In this document: positions 11,601-24,569 of the stretch, in pieces
Numbering within the stretch: position 1 is the stretch's first letter
How the letters are laid out: every line of letters begins with the position of its first letter
Assembly (NCBI GenBank): GCA_903813345.2
Contig: CAIIXF020000801.1
Location: 1-52,095 of the forward strand
Length of the DNA: 52,095 nucleotides
Direction: 5' to 3'
Source: Owenia fusiformis
Lineage: Eukaryota > Annelida > Polychaeta > Sabellida > Oweniidae
Made by a program: the position numbers and the translations under genes
The notes under the pieces: model-generated
The model's input: only the letters and a program-made list of their open reading frames with translations
What the model was told of the DNA's origin: nothing
Database searches by the model: none

Positions 11601-14600
11601 AAAATAGGCCCGAACGATGACTAGAGCATTTCTTAAACAACGATTCCCTTCGTCAAACTAACGATTGCGGAATGTAGAACGACGCGTACGCTGCTCGAAT
11701 CTACGTCGAAAGCTCTATATAGACGTCTGGAAGGCCTATTTTTTGAAGGACTATTTTTTGACCTCGACGGATCCGCGAAGCACGAGCCAGGCATTCTCCC
11801 CAACTACCTCCCTAGATTCTCCGTCCTTTAATCGACCATTATAGGCCCTCAGAGCGTCCGTAGAGCCATTTCCCTCTATACGCGTATGGCCAAATCCTAT
11901 TATGATTTTTGCTTTTGTATGTGCAAAAGCAAAAATCCTTCTAACCACACGTTCTCATCAACGAGAGATATTTGGATAAATCTACTCATACACGTTGTTA
12001 GGGGGCTAGGCGTAGTTGCTCGGAAATTAGGTCAAATCCTTATCTGGGTCAAAGGTCGAAATCTAGGTCGAAATCTGCATTTCCGCTATTTCGGCCTCTC
12101 GAGCCTCCTTAAGAAGTCAGAATCGGAGGAAAACTAGCTGGTCGGAAAGACAGTTTTCCGAGCATTAAAAAAACAGTGAACCAAATTGAAATCCGACCAT
12201 TAGTTATCGAGATATACGCGTTTGAAGTTCGCGTACGGGCCACCGTTGCCGTATATCTAGACGGCACGAATACACTTGGTATACGTATCTCTGCGAACAA
12301 CAGACATTTGAAAGAAAATAGGCCCGAACGATGACTAGAGCATTTCTTAAACAACGATTCCCTTCGTCAAACTAACGATTGCGGAATGTAGAACGACGCG
12401 TACGCTGCTCGAATCTACGTCGAAAGCTCTATATAGACGTCTGGAAGGCCTATTTTTTGAAGGACTATTTTTTGACCTCGACGGATCCGCGAAGCACGAG
12501 CCAGGCATTCTCCCCAACTACCTCCCTAGATTCTCCGTCCTTTAATCGACCATTATAGGCCCTCAGAGCGTCCGTAGAGCCATTTCCCTCTATACGCGTA
12601 TGGCCAAATCCTATTATGATTTTTGCTTTTGTATGTGCAAAAGCAAAAATCCTTCTAACCACACGTTCTCATCAACGAGAGATATTTGGATAAATCTACT
12701 CATACACGTTGTTAGGGGGCTAGGCGTAGTTGCTCGGAAATTAGGTCAAATCCTTATCTGGGTCAAAGGTCGAAATCTAGGTCGAAATCTGCATTTCCGC
12801 TATTTCGGCCTCTCGAGCCTCCTTAAGAAGTCAGAATCGGAGGAAAACTAGCTGGTCGGAAAGACAGTTTTCCGAGCATTAAAAAAACAGTGAACCAAAT
12901 TGAAATCCGACCATTAGTTATCGAGATATACGCGTTTGAAGTTCGCGTACGGGCCACCGTTGCCGTATATCTAGACGGCACGAATACACTTGGTATACGT
13001 ATCTCTGCGAACAACAGACATTTGAAAGAAAATAGGCCCGAACGATGACTAGAGCATTTCTTAAACAACGATTCCCTTCGTCAAACTAACGATTGCGGAA
13101 TGTAGAACGACGCGTACGCTGCTCGAATCTACGTCGAAAGCTCTATATAGACGTCTGGAAGGCCTATTTTTTGAAGGACTATTTTTTGACCTCGACGGAT
13201 CCGCGAAGCACGAGCCAGGCATTCTCCCCAACTACCTCCCTAGATTCTCCGTCCTTTAATCGACCATTATAGGCCCTCAGAGCGTCCGTAGAGCCATTTC
13301 CCTCTATACGCGTATGGCCAAATCCTATTATGATTTTTGCTTTTGTATGTGCAAAAGCAAAAATCCTTCTAACCACACGTTCTCATCAACGAGAGATATT
13401 TGGATAAATCTACTCATACACGTTGTTAGGGGGCTAGGCGTAGTTGCTCGGAAATTAGGTCAAATCCTTATCTGGGTCAAAGGTCGAAATCTAGGTCGAA
13501 ATCTGCATTTCCGCTATTTCGGCCTCTCGAGCCTCCTTAAGAAGTCAGAATCGGAGGAAAACTAGCTGGTCGGAAAGACAGTTTTCCGAGCATTAAAAAA
13601 ACAGTGAACCAAATTGAAATCCGACCATTAGTTATCGAGATATACGCGTTTGAAGTTCGCGTACGGGCCACCGTTGCCGTATATCTAGACGGCACGAATA
13701 CACTTGGTATACGTATCTCTGCGAACAACAGACATTTGAAAGAAAATAGGCCCGAACGATGACTAGAGCATTTCTTAAACAACGATTCCCTTCGTCAAAC
13801 TAACGATTGCGGAATGTAGAACGACGCGTACGCTGCTCGAATCTACGTCGAAAGCTCTATATAGACGTCTGGAAGGCCTATTTTTTGAAGGACTATTTTT
13901 TGACCTCGACGGATCCGCGAAGCACGAGCCAGGCATTCTCCCCAACTACCTCCCTAGATTCTCCGTCCTTTAATCGACCATTATAGGCCCTCAGAGCGTC
14001 CGTAGAGCCATTTCCCTCTATACGCGTATGGCCAAATCCTATTATGATTTTTGCTTTTGTATGTGCAAAAGCAAAAATCCTTCTAACCACACGTTCTCAT
14101 CAACGAGAGATATTTGGATAAATCTACTCATACACGTTGTTAGGGGGCTAGGCGTAGTTGCTCGGAAATTAGGTCAAATCCTTATCTGGGTCAAAGGTCG
14201 AAATCTAGGTCGAAATCTGCATTTCCGCTATTTCGGCCTCTCGAGCCTCCTTAAGAAGTCAGAATCGGAGGAAAACTAGCTGGTCGGAAAGACAGTTTTC
14301 CGAGCATTAAAAAAACAGTGAACCAAATTGAAATCCGACCATTAGTTATCGAGATATACGCGTTTGAAGTTCGCGTACGGGCCACCGTTGCCGTATATCT
14401 AGACGGCACGAATACACTTGGTATACGTATCTCTGCGAACAACAGACATTTGAAAGAAAATAGGCCCGAACGATGACTAGAGCATTTCTTAAACAACGAT
14501 TCCCTTCGTCAAACTAACGATTGCGGAATGTAGAACGACGCGTACGCTGCTCGAATCTACGTCGAAAGCTCTATATAGACGTCTGGAAGGCCTATTTTTT

Positions 14601-17600
14601 GAAGGACTATTTTTTGACCTCGACGGATCCGCGAAGCACGAGCCAGGCATTCTCCCCAACTACCTCCCTAGATTCTCCGTCCTTTAATCGACCATTATAG
14701 GCCCTCAGAGCGTCCGTAGAGCCATTTCCCTCTATACGCGTATGGCCAAATCCTATTATGATTTTTGCTTTTGTATGTGCAAAAGCAAAAATCCTTCTAA
14801 CCACACGTTCTCATCAACGAGAGATATTTGGATAAATCTACTCATACACGTTGTTAGGGGGCTAGGCGTAGTTGCTCGGAAATTAGGTCAAATCCTTATC
14901 TGGGTCAAAGGTCGAAATCTAGGTCGAAATCTGCATTTCCGCTATTTCGGCCTCTCGAGCCTCCTTAAGAAGTCAGAATCGGAGGAAAACTAGCTGGTCG
15001 GAAAGACAGTTTTCCGAGCATTAAAAAAACAGTGAACCAAATTGAAATCCGACCATTAGTTATCGAGATATACGCGTTTGAAGTTCGCGTACGGGCCACC
15101 GTTGCCGTATATCTAGACGGCACGAATACACTTGGTATACGTATCTCTGCGAACAACAGACATTTGAAAGAAAATAGGCCCGAACGATGACTAGAGCATT
15201 TCTTAAACAACGATTCCCTTCGTCAAACTAACGATTGCGGAATGTAGAACGACGCGTACGCTGCTCGAATCTACGTCGAAAGCTCTATATAGACGTCTGG
15301 AAGGCCTATTTTTTGAAGGACTATTTTTTGACCTCGACGGATCCGCGAAGCACGAGCCAGGCATTCTCCCCAACTACCTCCCTAGATTCTCCGTCCTTTA
15401 ATCGACCATTATAGGCCCTCAGAGCGTCCGTAGAGCCATTTCCCTCTATACGCGTATGGCCAAATCCTATTATGATTTTTGCTTTTGTATGTGCAAAAGC
15501 AAAAATCCTTCTAACCACACGTTCTCATCAACGAGAGATATTTGGATAAATCTACTCATACACGTTGTTAGGGGGCTAGGCGTAGTTGCTCGGAAATTAG
15601 GTCAAATCCTTATCTGGGTCAAAGGTCGAAATCTAGGTCGAAATCTGCATTTCCGCTATTTCGGCCTCTCGAGCCTCCTTAAGAAGTCAGAATCGGAGGA
15701 AAACTAGCTGGTCGGAAAGACAGTTTTCCGAGCATTAAAAAAACAGTGAACCAAATTGAAATCCGACCATTAGTTATCGAGATATACGCGTTTGAAGTTC
15801 GCGTACGGGCCACCGTTGCCGTATATCTAGACGGCACGAATACACTTGGTATACGTATCTCTGCGAACAACAGACATTTGAAAGAAAATAGGCCCGAACG
15901 ATGACTAGAGCATTTCTTAAACAACGATTCCCTTCGTCAAACTAACGATTGCGGAATGTAGAACGACGCGTACGCTGCTCGAATCTACGTCGAAAGCTCT
16001 ATATAGACGTCTGGAAGGCCTATTTTTTGAAGGACTATTTTTTGACCTCGACGGATCCGCGAAGCACGAGCCAGGCATTCTCCCCAACTACCTCCCTAGA
16101 TTCTCCGTCCTTTAATCGACCATTATAGGCCCTCAGAGCGTCCGTAGAGCCATTTCCCTCTATACGCGTATGGCCAAATCCTATTATGATTTTTGCTTTT
16201 GTATGTGCAAAAGCAAAAATCCTTCTAACCACACGTTCTCATCAACGAGAGATATTTGGATAAATCTACTCATACACGTTGTTAGGGGGCTAGGCGTAGT
16301 TGCTCGGAAATTAGGTCAAATCCTTATCTGGGTCAAAGGTCGAAATCTAGGTCGAAATCTGCATTTCCGCTATTTCGGCCTCTCGAGCCTCCTTAAGAAG
16401 TCAGAATCGGAGGAAAACTAGCTGGTCGGAAAGACAGTTTTCCGAGCATTAAAAAAACAGTGAACCAAATTGAAATCCGACCATTAGTTATCGAGATATA
16501 CGCGTTTGAAGTTCGCGTACGGGCCACCGTTGCCGTATATCTAGACGGCACGAATACACTTGGTATACGTATCTCTGCGAACAACAGACATTTGAAAGAA
16601 AATAGGCCCGAACGATGACTAGAGCATTTCTTAAACAACGATTCCCTTCGTCAAACTAACGATTGCGGAATGTAGAACGACGCGTACGCTGCTCGAATCT
16701 ACGTCGAAAGCTCTATATAGACGTCTGGAAGGCCTATTTTTTGAAGGACTATTTTTTGACCTCGACGGATCCGCGAAGCACGAGCCAGGCATTCTCCCCA
16801 ACTACCTCCCTAGATTCTCCGTCCTTTAATCGACCATTATAGGCCCTCAGAGCGTCCGTAGAGCCATTTCCCTCTATACGCGTATGGCCAAATCCTATTA
16901 TGATTTTTGCTTTTGTATGTGCAAAAGCAAAAATCCTTCTAACCACACGTTCTCATCAACGAGAGATATTTGGATAAATCTACTCATACACGTTGTTAGG
17001 GGGCTAGGCGTAGTTGCTCGGAAATTAGGTCAAATCCTTATCTGGGTCAAAGGTCGAAATCTAGGTCGAAATCTGCATTTCCGCTATTTCGGCCTCTCGA
17101 GCCTCCTTAAGAAGTCAGAATCGGAGGAAAACTAGCTGGTCGGAAAGACAGTTTTCCGAGCATTAAAAAAACAGTGAACCAAATTGAAATCCGACCATTA
17201 GTTATCGAGATATACGCGTTTGAAGTTCGCGTACGGGCCACCGTTGCCGTATATCTAGACGGCACGAATACACTTGGTATACGTATCTCTGCGAACAACA
17301 GACATTTGAAAGAAAATAGGCCCGAACGATGACTAGAGCATTTCTTAAACAACGATTCCCTTCGTCAAACTAACGATTGCGGAATGTAGAACGACGCGTA
17401 CGCTGCTCGAATCTACGTCGAAAGCTCTATATAGACGTCTGGAAGGCCTATTTTTTGAAGGACTATTTTTTGACCTCGACGGATCCGCGAAGCACGAGCC
17501 AGGCATTCTCCCCAACTACCTCCCTAGATTCTCCGTCCTTTAATCGACCATTATAGGCCCTCAGAGCGTCCGTAGAGCCATTTCCCTCTATACGCGTATG

Positions 17601-19042
17601 GCCAAATCCTATTATGATTTTTGCTTTTGTATGTGCAAAAGCAAAAATCCTTCTAACCACACGTTCTCATCAACGAGAGATATTTGGATAAATCTACTCA
17701 TACACGTTGTTAGGGGGCTAGGCGTAGTTGCTCGGAAATTAGGTCAAATCCTTATCTGGGTCAAAGGTCGAAATCTAGGTCGAAATCTGCATTTCCGCTA
17801 TTTCGGCCTCTCGAGCCTCCTTAAGAAGTCAGAATCGGAGGAAAACTAGCTGGTCGGAAAGACAGTTTTCCGAGCATTAAAAAAACAGTGAACCAAATTG
17901 AAATCCGACCATTAGTTATCGAGATATACGCGTTTGAAGTTCGCGTACGGGCCACCGTTGCCGTATATCTAGACGGCACGAATACACTTGGTATACGTAT
18001 CTCTGCGAACAACAGACATTTGAAAGAAAATAGGCCCGAACGATGACTAGAGCATTTCTTAAACAACGATTCCCTTCGTCAAACTAACGATTGCGGAATG
18101 TAGAACGACGCGTACGCTGCTCGAATCTACGTCGAAAGCTCTATATAGACGTCTGGAAGGCCTATTTTTTGAAGGACTATTTTTTGACCTCGACGGATCC
18201 GCGAAGCACGAGCCAGGCATTCTCCCCAACTACCTCCCTAGATTCTCCGTCCTTTAATCGACCATTATAGGCCCTCAGAGCGTCCGTAGAGCCATTTCCC
18301 TCTATACGCGTATGGCCAAATCCTATTATGATTTTTGCTTTTGTATGTGCAAAAGCAAAAATCCTTCTAACCACACGTTCTCATCAACGAGAGATATTTG
18401 GATAAATCTACTCATACACGTTGTTAGGGGGCTAGGCGTAGTTGCTCGGAAATTAGGTCAAATCCTTATCTGGGTCAAAGGTCGAAATCTAGGTCGAAAT
18501 CTGCATTTCCGCTATTTCGGCCTCTCGAGCCTCCTTAAGAAGTCAGAATCGGAGGAAAACTAGCTGGTCGGAAAGACAGTTTTCCGAGCATTAAAAAAAC
18601 AGTGAACCAAATTGAAATCCGACCATTAGTTATCGAGATATACGCGTTTGAAGTTCGCGTACGGGCCACCGTTGCCGTATATCTAGACGGCACGAATACA
18701 CTTGGTATACGTATCTCTGCGAACAACAGACATTTGAAAGAAAATAGGCCCGAACGATGACTAGAGCATTTCTTAAACAACGATTCCCTTCGTCAAACTA
18801 ACGATTGCGGAATGTAGAACGACGCGTACGCTGCTCGAATCTACGTCGAAAGCTCTATATAGACGTCTGGAAGGCCTATTTTTTGAAGGACTATTTTTTG
18901 ACCTCGACGGATCCGCGAAGCACGAGCCAGGCATTCTCCCCAACTACCTCCCTAGATTCTCCGTCCTTTAATCGACCATTATAGGCCCTCAGAGCGTCCG
19001 TAGAGCCATTTCCCTCTATACGCGTATGGCCAAATCCTATTA

Positions 19043-19513
19043 TGATTTTTGCTTTTGTATGTGCAAAAGCAAAAATCCTTCTAACCACACGTTCTCATCA
19101 ACGAGAGATATTTGGATAAATCTACTCATACACGTTGTTAGGGGGCTAGGCGTAGTTGCTCGGAAATTAGGTCAAATCCTTATCTGGGTCAAAGGTCGAA
19201 ATCTAGGTCGAAATCTGCATTTCCGCTATTTCGGCCTCTCGAGCCTCCTTAAGAAGTCAGAATCGGAGGAAAACTAGCTGGTCGGAAAGACAGTTTTCCG
19301 AGCATTAAAAAAACAGTGAACCAAATTGAAATCCGACCATTAGTTATCGAGATATACGCGTTTGAAGTTCGCGTACGGGCCACCGTTGCCGTATATCTAG
19401 ATATTCTCCCCAACTACCTCCCTAGATTCTCCGTCCTTTAATCGACCATTATAGGCCCTCAGAGCGTCCGTAGAGCCATTTCCCTCTATACGCGTATGGC
19501 CAAATCCTATTAT
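19043..19513. repeat. Terminal satellite unit with internal deletion of about 243 bp
   Basis: The last unit follows the consensus to GTATATCTAGA near 19400, then jumps to ATTCTCCCCAACTACC and continues to the unit end at 19513. The unit is 471 bp instead of 714. The missing segment corresponds to CGGCACGAATAC through GAGCCAGGC in other units. Confidence 0.85.
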
Positions 19514-19780
19514 TAGACTCCAGATGAAATCTGGAGTCTATTGTTTTCGTCAGTTTTCTTCTTCTTCTTATTATTAGACTCCAGATTGAAAATCTGGAGT
19601 CTATTGTTCTCGTCAGTTTTCTTATTCTTCTTCTTCTTCTTCTTATTATTAGACTCCAGATGTCAATCTGGAGTCTATTGTTTTTGCCAGTATTCTTATT
19701 ATTATTATTAGACTCCAGATTGAAAATCTGGAGTCTATTGCTTTTGCCAGTTTTCTTATTATTATTATTTATCTTTCTTT
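19514..19780. repeat. Second cluster of four palindromes in TTC/TTA microsatellite
   Basis: TAGACTCCAGAT / ATCTGGAGTCTA palindromes at 19514-19540, 19575-19603, 19650-19677 and 19709-19737, separated by TTC and TTA runs, then a TTTC run. The cluster matches 961-1210. The minus-strand frame at 19449-19796 is translated microsatellite. Confidence 0.85.
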
Positions 19781-19849
19781 CTTTCTTTCCGAACACTTTT
19801 TCTCAGCAACTAGAAGAACTTACTTTAACCTACTTACATGGCTAACATA

Positions 19850-20234
19850 GCCCATCGACCTAGTTTCTGGGAAATTAGGTCAAGTTTGTATCTAGGTCAA
19901 AGGTCAAGAACCAGGTCAAATTTAGGTCAAATCAACATTCTGTCAATTATCTTCGTTGTTTATTGTCGTTACTCCTTCATCTTTTTTTCATCATGTAGCT
20001 TAGAAAAAAACAAATCGAGAGTGTGCCATCCGTTTTTTGATTACTCTTAGCGATTTTGAGATATGGCGTCTGGAAAGTAGGTCAAACTAAAAAAGTTCTC
20101 CAAATTTAACATATGAGCTATGGAATAAGGGTAGGATTTCCTCAGGAATCCGAATCTGCAAACCAAATTTCGATCCGACTTCCCGTTTGAAAGTTATGGC
20201 GTTTTGAAATTTCGAGAAAAATCGATCTGATGTT
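19850..20234. repeat. Dispersed modular repeat family, copy 3
   Basis: Begins with CCTAGTTTCTGGGAAATTAGG, carries a perfect AGGTCA-A-AGGTCA at 19894-19906 and one 140-bp-type module ending near 20205. Confidence 0.8.
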
Positions 20235-21270
20235 ATCCTGATAGAAAGTCAAGGAAAAAAGATTTTTTTGAAGTGTAAAACATGAGATATAGATTGAGTA
20301 CAGCTTAAGATAATGAATTCCTATAAAAGAAGGGGACCTCAAAAGCTACCTAGTTTCAATATTTGGACACCAAAATGCCTAGGTCAAAATCTAGGTCAAA
20401 TTCATAGTTTTTCCTTATTTTTGCGATTCTGGCACTACACTTTTACGATTTGCTTCAAAATTTTGTATACAGGTAGCAAAGAGTGTGCTAATAGTGTTAG
20501 CCTTTTGCCGTCAGAGAGTATTTTGACCCACTTTTGAGATATGGTGTCCGAAAAGTAGGTCAAAATAAAACATTCTCCAAATTTAACATATGAGTTATGA
20601 ATTAAGAGTAGAATTTTCTCAGGAATCCGAATCTGCAAATCAAATTTCAATCCGACTTCCGGTTCAAAAGTTATGGCGTGTCCGAAAAGTAGGTCAAAAT
20701 AAAAATTCTCCAAATTTAACGTATGAGTTATGAATTAGGGGTAGAATTTTGTCAGGAATCCGAATCTTTAAATCAAATTTCGATTTGACTGCCGGTTCGG
20801 AAGTTATGGCGTTTTGAAATTTCGAAAAATCGATCTGATGGTATCCTGATAGAAAGTCAAGGAAAAAAGATTTTTTTGAAGTGTAAAATACGAGATATGG
20901 ATTGAGTACAGCTTAAGATAATGAATTCCTATAAAAGAAGGGGACCTCAAAAGCTACCTAGTTTCAATATTTGGACACCAAAATGCCTAGGTCAAAATCT
21001 AGGTCAAATTCATAGTTTTTCCTTATTTTTGCTATTCTGGCACTACACTTTTAGGATTTGCTTCAAAATTTTGTATACAGGTAGCAAAGAGTGTGCTAAT
21101 AGTGAGAGCCTTTTGCCGTCAGAAAGTATTTTGACCCACTTTTGAGATATCGTGTCCGTAAAGTAGGTCAAAATAAAAAGTTGTCATAATTTAACTTACG
21201 AGTTATGAATTAAGGGTAGAATTTTCTCAGGAATCCGAATCTGCAAACCAAATTTCAATCCGACTTCCGG
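20235..21270. repeat. 608-bp tandem duplication inside the dispersed family
   Basis: The block from GATAGAAAGTCAAGGAAAAA at 20240 through the AGGTCA pairs and the GTAGCAAAGAGTGTGCTAAT block recurs at 20848, an offset of 608 bp, with few differences. Copy 1 is about 20235-20842 and copy 2 about 20843-21270. The duplicated piece joins parts of the family that are further apart elsewhere. Confidence 0.85.
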
Positions 21271-21284
21271 TCAAAAATTCCTAC

Positions 21285-21478
21285 TTACCTACCTACTTAC
21301 CTACTCGGCTACCTACTTAGCTACCTACTCAGCTACTTACTCAGCTACCTACTCAGCTACTTACTCAGCTACCTGCCCAGCTGCTTACTCAGCTACCTAC
21401 TCAGCTACTTACTCAATTACTTAATTATCTACTTACTCAGCTTCCTACTCAGTTACTTACTCAGCTCTTTACTCAAGT
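21285..21478. repeat. CTACTTACTCAG minisatellite
   Basis: About 12-bp units of the form CTACCTACTCAG / CTACTTACTCAG, with mild degeneration at the right end. Confidence 0.85.
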
Positions 21479-21495
21479 AAATCAATCTGGAGTCT

Positions 21496-21527
21496 TAAAT
21501 TGAACTTTGTTCAATTTACCAATCTAG
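21496..21527 (+). repeat. Hairpin plus CTAG module with compensated stem
   Basis: TAAATTGAAC / GTTCAATTTA (21496-21505, 21509-21518), loop TTT, CTAG at 21524-21527. Relative to 921-943 the terminal G-C stem pair is replaced by T-A, so pairing is preserved. Confidence 0.6.
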
Positions 21528-21589
21528 TTATTATTATTATTCTTAACACGTTTTCTCCTTAACCATAAGGTATCCAATAAAGACCATTA

Positions 21590-22020
21590 TACAGTTCATT
21601 TGGGTTCAGTATCTAGTTGTTTGGAAATTGGGTCAAATTTTTATCTAGGTCAGAGGTCAGGAACTGGGTCAAATCCGGTACTTTGTCACTTTTTTCGATT
21701 TTCTCAGTCGTCCTTCAGTATTTTCGATCCGGGTTTTTTTCATTCTGTTCCTCATAAAAAAGTAGGAAAGCTATGGTCGATTTAGTTTTTTGATATCTCG
21801 GACCGATTTCGAGATATCAGTGTCCGAAAACGAGATCCGTAAAAAAGTTCTCCGAATCCAATGTCCAGGATATTAGTCTTATAGGAAATTTTCTCAGGAT
21901 TCCGAATCTGAAAACCGAATTGAAATCCGACTTCCGGTTCAGGAGTTATGACGTTTTGAAAATTCGAGAAAATTCGATCTGATGGTACCCTCATAGAATG
22001 TCAAGAAAAGTGAAATAAAA
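21590..22020. repeat. Dispersed modular repeat family, copy 4 (left half)
   Basis: GGGTTCAGTATCTAG start, AGGTCA-G-AGGTCA at 21647-21659, GATATCTCGGACCGATTTCGAGATATC block, then one module ending near 21965. Confidence 0.8.
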
Positions 22021-22029
22021 TTGAAAAAA

Positions 22030-22345
22030 TACCAGTCCAGTCCATTTCCAGGTCCAAGTCAAGGTCAAGTCCAGGTCCATGTCCAGTTTTGTCCAAGTCA
22101 AGTCTAGGTCTAAATCCAGTCCAGGACCTAGATCAAAATCTAGGTCTATCCTATCCTTTCTATCTAGATGATCTTATTCTGGATGATTCTCCCTTCCTAT
22201 CTATCCTTCCTTCCTATCCTTCCTTCCTATTCTATCCTATTCTTCCTTCTCATTCAATCCAAGTCCAGGTCCAAGTCCAGGTCCAAGTCAAGTCTAGGTC
22301 TAAATCAAGTCCAGGGCCTAGGTCAAAATCTAGGTCAAATTCAAA
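22030..22345. repeat. CCAGGTCCAAGT minisatellite with pyrimidine tract
   Basis: Degenerate CCAGGTCC/AAGTCA units at 22033-22135 and 22255-22345, with a TCCTTCCTATCC tract between. A related tract is at 26675-26790. Confidence 0.8.
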
Positions 22346-22830
22346 GTTTTTCCTTATTTTTGCGATTCTGACACTACACTTTAATTATATTGTTCGAAAT
22401 TTTGTATACGTGTAGCCAAGAGTATGCTAATAGTGTTAGCCCTTTGCCGTCAGAAAGTATTTTGACCCACTTTTGAGATATGGTGTCCGAAAAGTAGGTC
22501 AAAATAAAAATTTCTCCAAATTTAACGTTTGAGTTATGAATTAAGAATAGAATTTTCTCAGAAATCCGAATCTGCAAACCAAATTTTGATCCGACTTCCG
22601 GTTCCGAAGTTACTAGTATGGCGTGTCCAAAAAGTAGGTCAAAATAAAAATTCGCCAAATTTAACGTATGAGTTATGAATTAGGGGTAGAATTTTGTCAG
22701 GAATACGAATCTTTAAATCAAATTTAGATCCGACTTCCGTTTCGGAAGTTATGGCGTTTTGAAATTTCAGAAAAACGATCTGATGGTATCCTGATAGAAA
22801 GTCAAGAGTAGAGAAGAAAATATTGAAAAA
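22346..22830. repeat. Dispersed modular repeat family, copy 5 (right half)
   Basis: TTTTTGCGATTCTGACACTACAC start, GCCGTCAGA block and two tandem 140-bp modules, ending at the GATAGAAAGTCAAGAGTAGAG border. Confidence 0.8.
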
Positions 22831-23020
22831 TTCATCCATCCTTCCTATCTGATCCTATCCTATCCTTCCTATCTATCCTTCCTTCGTATCCTTTCCTTCC
22901 CATCCTTCCTATCCTCTCCTATCATATCCTTTCTTCCTATTCTGTTCTATCCTATCCTTTTTTCTTATTCTATCCTATCGTTCCTTCCCATTCTATCCTA
23001 TCCTACCTTCCAATTTTATC
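22831..23020. repeat. Pyrimidine-strand simple repeat
   Basis: TTCCTATCC-type tract as in the other family copies. Confidence 0.8.
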
Positions 23021-23092
23021 CATCCATCTTATTCTGGATGACTGAGCTTATTTTAGATGACTGGGCTTAAAAAAAGTCTAGATCTGGAGTCT

Positions 23093-23125
23093 GAAATTGA
23101 ACTTCGTTCAATTTCCAAAGTCTAG
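23093..23125 (+). repeat. Hairpin plus CTAG module
   Basis: GAAATTGAAC / GTTCAATTTC (23093-23102, 23106-23115), loop TTC, CTAG at 23122-23125 followed by T. Confidence 0.6.
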
Positions 23126-23159
23126 TTATTATTCTAAACCAGTTTTCTCAATAACCATA

Positions 23160-24215
23160 AAATGTTCAGTAAAGTCAGTCATTTGGTCAATTTAGGTCCA
23201 GAATCTAGTTCCTCGGAAATTGGGTCAAATTTTTATCTAGGTCAAAGGTCAAGAACTAGGTCAAATCCAGTACTTTGTCACTTTTTTCGATTTTCTCGGT
23301 CGTCCTTTAATATTTTCGATCCGGTTTTTTTTCATTGTGTTCCTTATAAAAAAGTAGAAAACCTAGGGTCGATTTAGTTTTTTGATATCTCAAACCGATT
23401 TCGAGATATCAGTGTCCGAAAACGAGGTCCAAAAAAAGGTTCTCCGAATCAAATGTCCAGGATATTAGTCTTATAGGAAATTTTCTCAGGATTCCGAATC
23501 TGAAAACGAAATTTCGATCCGACTTCCGATTCGGAAGTTATGGCGTTTTGAAAACTCAAAAATCGCTAAATTTGGTGCCCATGTTAAGTCAATGGGAAAA
23601 AATATTTTTTTGAAGTGAAAAATACGGAATATAGACTGAGTTCAGCTTCATATAATCAAAGCCTTGAAAAGAAGGGGACCTCAAAAGCCATCTAGCTTCA
23701 AAATTTGAACACCGAAATGCCTAGGTCAAAATCTAGGTCAAATTCATATGTTTTCCTTATTTTTTCAATTCTGACACTACACTTTAATTATATTCTTCGA
23801 AATTGTGTATACATGTAGCCAAGAATATGCTTATAGTGTTAGCCTTTTGCCGTCAGAGAGTATTTTGACCCACTTTTGAGATATGGTGTCCGGAAAGTAG
23901 GTCAAAATAAAAAGTTCTCCAAATTTAATATCTGAGTTATGAATTAAAGGTAGAATTCTGTCAGGAATCCGAATCTGCAAACCAAATTTCGATCCGACTT
24001 CCGGTTCGGAAGTTATGGCGTGTCCAAAAAGTAGGTCAAAATAAAAAATCTCCAAATTTAACGTATGAGTTATGAATTGGGGGTAGAATTTTGTCAGGAA
24101 TCCGAATCTGCAAACCAAATTTCGATCCGACTTCCGGTTCGGAAGTTATGGCGTTTTGAAATTTCGAGAAAAATCGATCCGATGGTATCCTGATAGAAAG
24201 TCAAGAGTAGAGAAG
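23160..24215. repeat. Dispersed modular repeat family, copy 6 (complete order)
   Basis: Contains the early module, perfect AGGTCA-A-AGGTCA at 23239-23251, the CTAAATTTGGTGCCCATGTT block at 23565, and two 140-bp modules ending near 24160. Co-linear with 1270-2300. Confidence 0.85.
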
Positions 24216-24420
24216 AAAATATTGAAAAATTCATCCATCCTTCCTATCTCATCCTATCCTATCCTTCCTATCTATCTTTCCTTCATATCTTTTCCTTCCT
24301 ATCCTTCCTATCCTATCCTATCCTTTCTTCCTATTCTATTCTATCCTATCCTTCTTTCTTATTCTATCCTATCGTTCTTTCCTATTCTATCCTATCCTAC
24401 CTTCCTATTTTATTTATCCA
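24216..24420. repeat. Pyrimidine-strand simple repeat
   Basis: TTCCTATCC-type tract, same position in the family order. Confidence 0.8.
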
Positions 24421-24503
24421 TCTCTTTCTAGATGACTCAGCTTATTCTGGATGACTCGGCTTATTCTGGATGACTCGGAAAAAAAAGTCTAGATCTGGAG
24501 TCT

Positions 24504-24536
24504 GAAATTGAACTTCGTTCAATTTCCAAAATCTAG
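24504..24536 (+). repeat. Hairpin plus CTAG module
   Basis: GAAATTGAAC / GTTCAATTTC (24504-24513, 24517-24526), loop TTC, CTAG at 24533-24536 followed by T. Confidence 0.6.
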
Positions 24537-24569
24537 TTATTTTTCTTTACACGTTTTCTCAATAACTAA

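Larger units (their letters stand above)
2621..19513. repeat. 714-bp satellite array, 24 units
   Basis: Unit starts are spaced by exactly 714 bp from 2621 (3335, 4049 and so on to 19043). All units look identical over every landmark checked, and the conceptual translations repeat without change. The unit is visibly richer in CG dinucleotides than its surroundings, with several CGCGTACG-like blocks. The three short frames per unit (83, 81 and 65 codons on mixed strands) overlap one another, carry no recognisable domain and are not called as genes. The part of the unit with CGGAAATTAGGTCAAATCC and TGAACCAAATTGAAATCCGAC is a diverged piece of the flanking dispersed family. Function unknown; long identical arrays fit recent amplification or strong homogenisation, and copy number may be imprecise if the assembly collapsed or expanded it. 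Confidence 0.95.

Noticed and set aside
2827-19277. Recurring 83-, 81- and 65-codon frames in the 714-bp array
   Set aside because: They overlap on both strands, share no domain, and repeat only because the DNA does.
2621-19513. CRISPR-like regular array
   Set aside because: The whole 714-bp unit is repeated with no unique spacers, and the context is eukaryotic.
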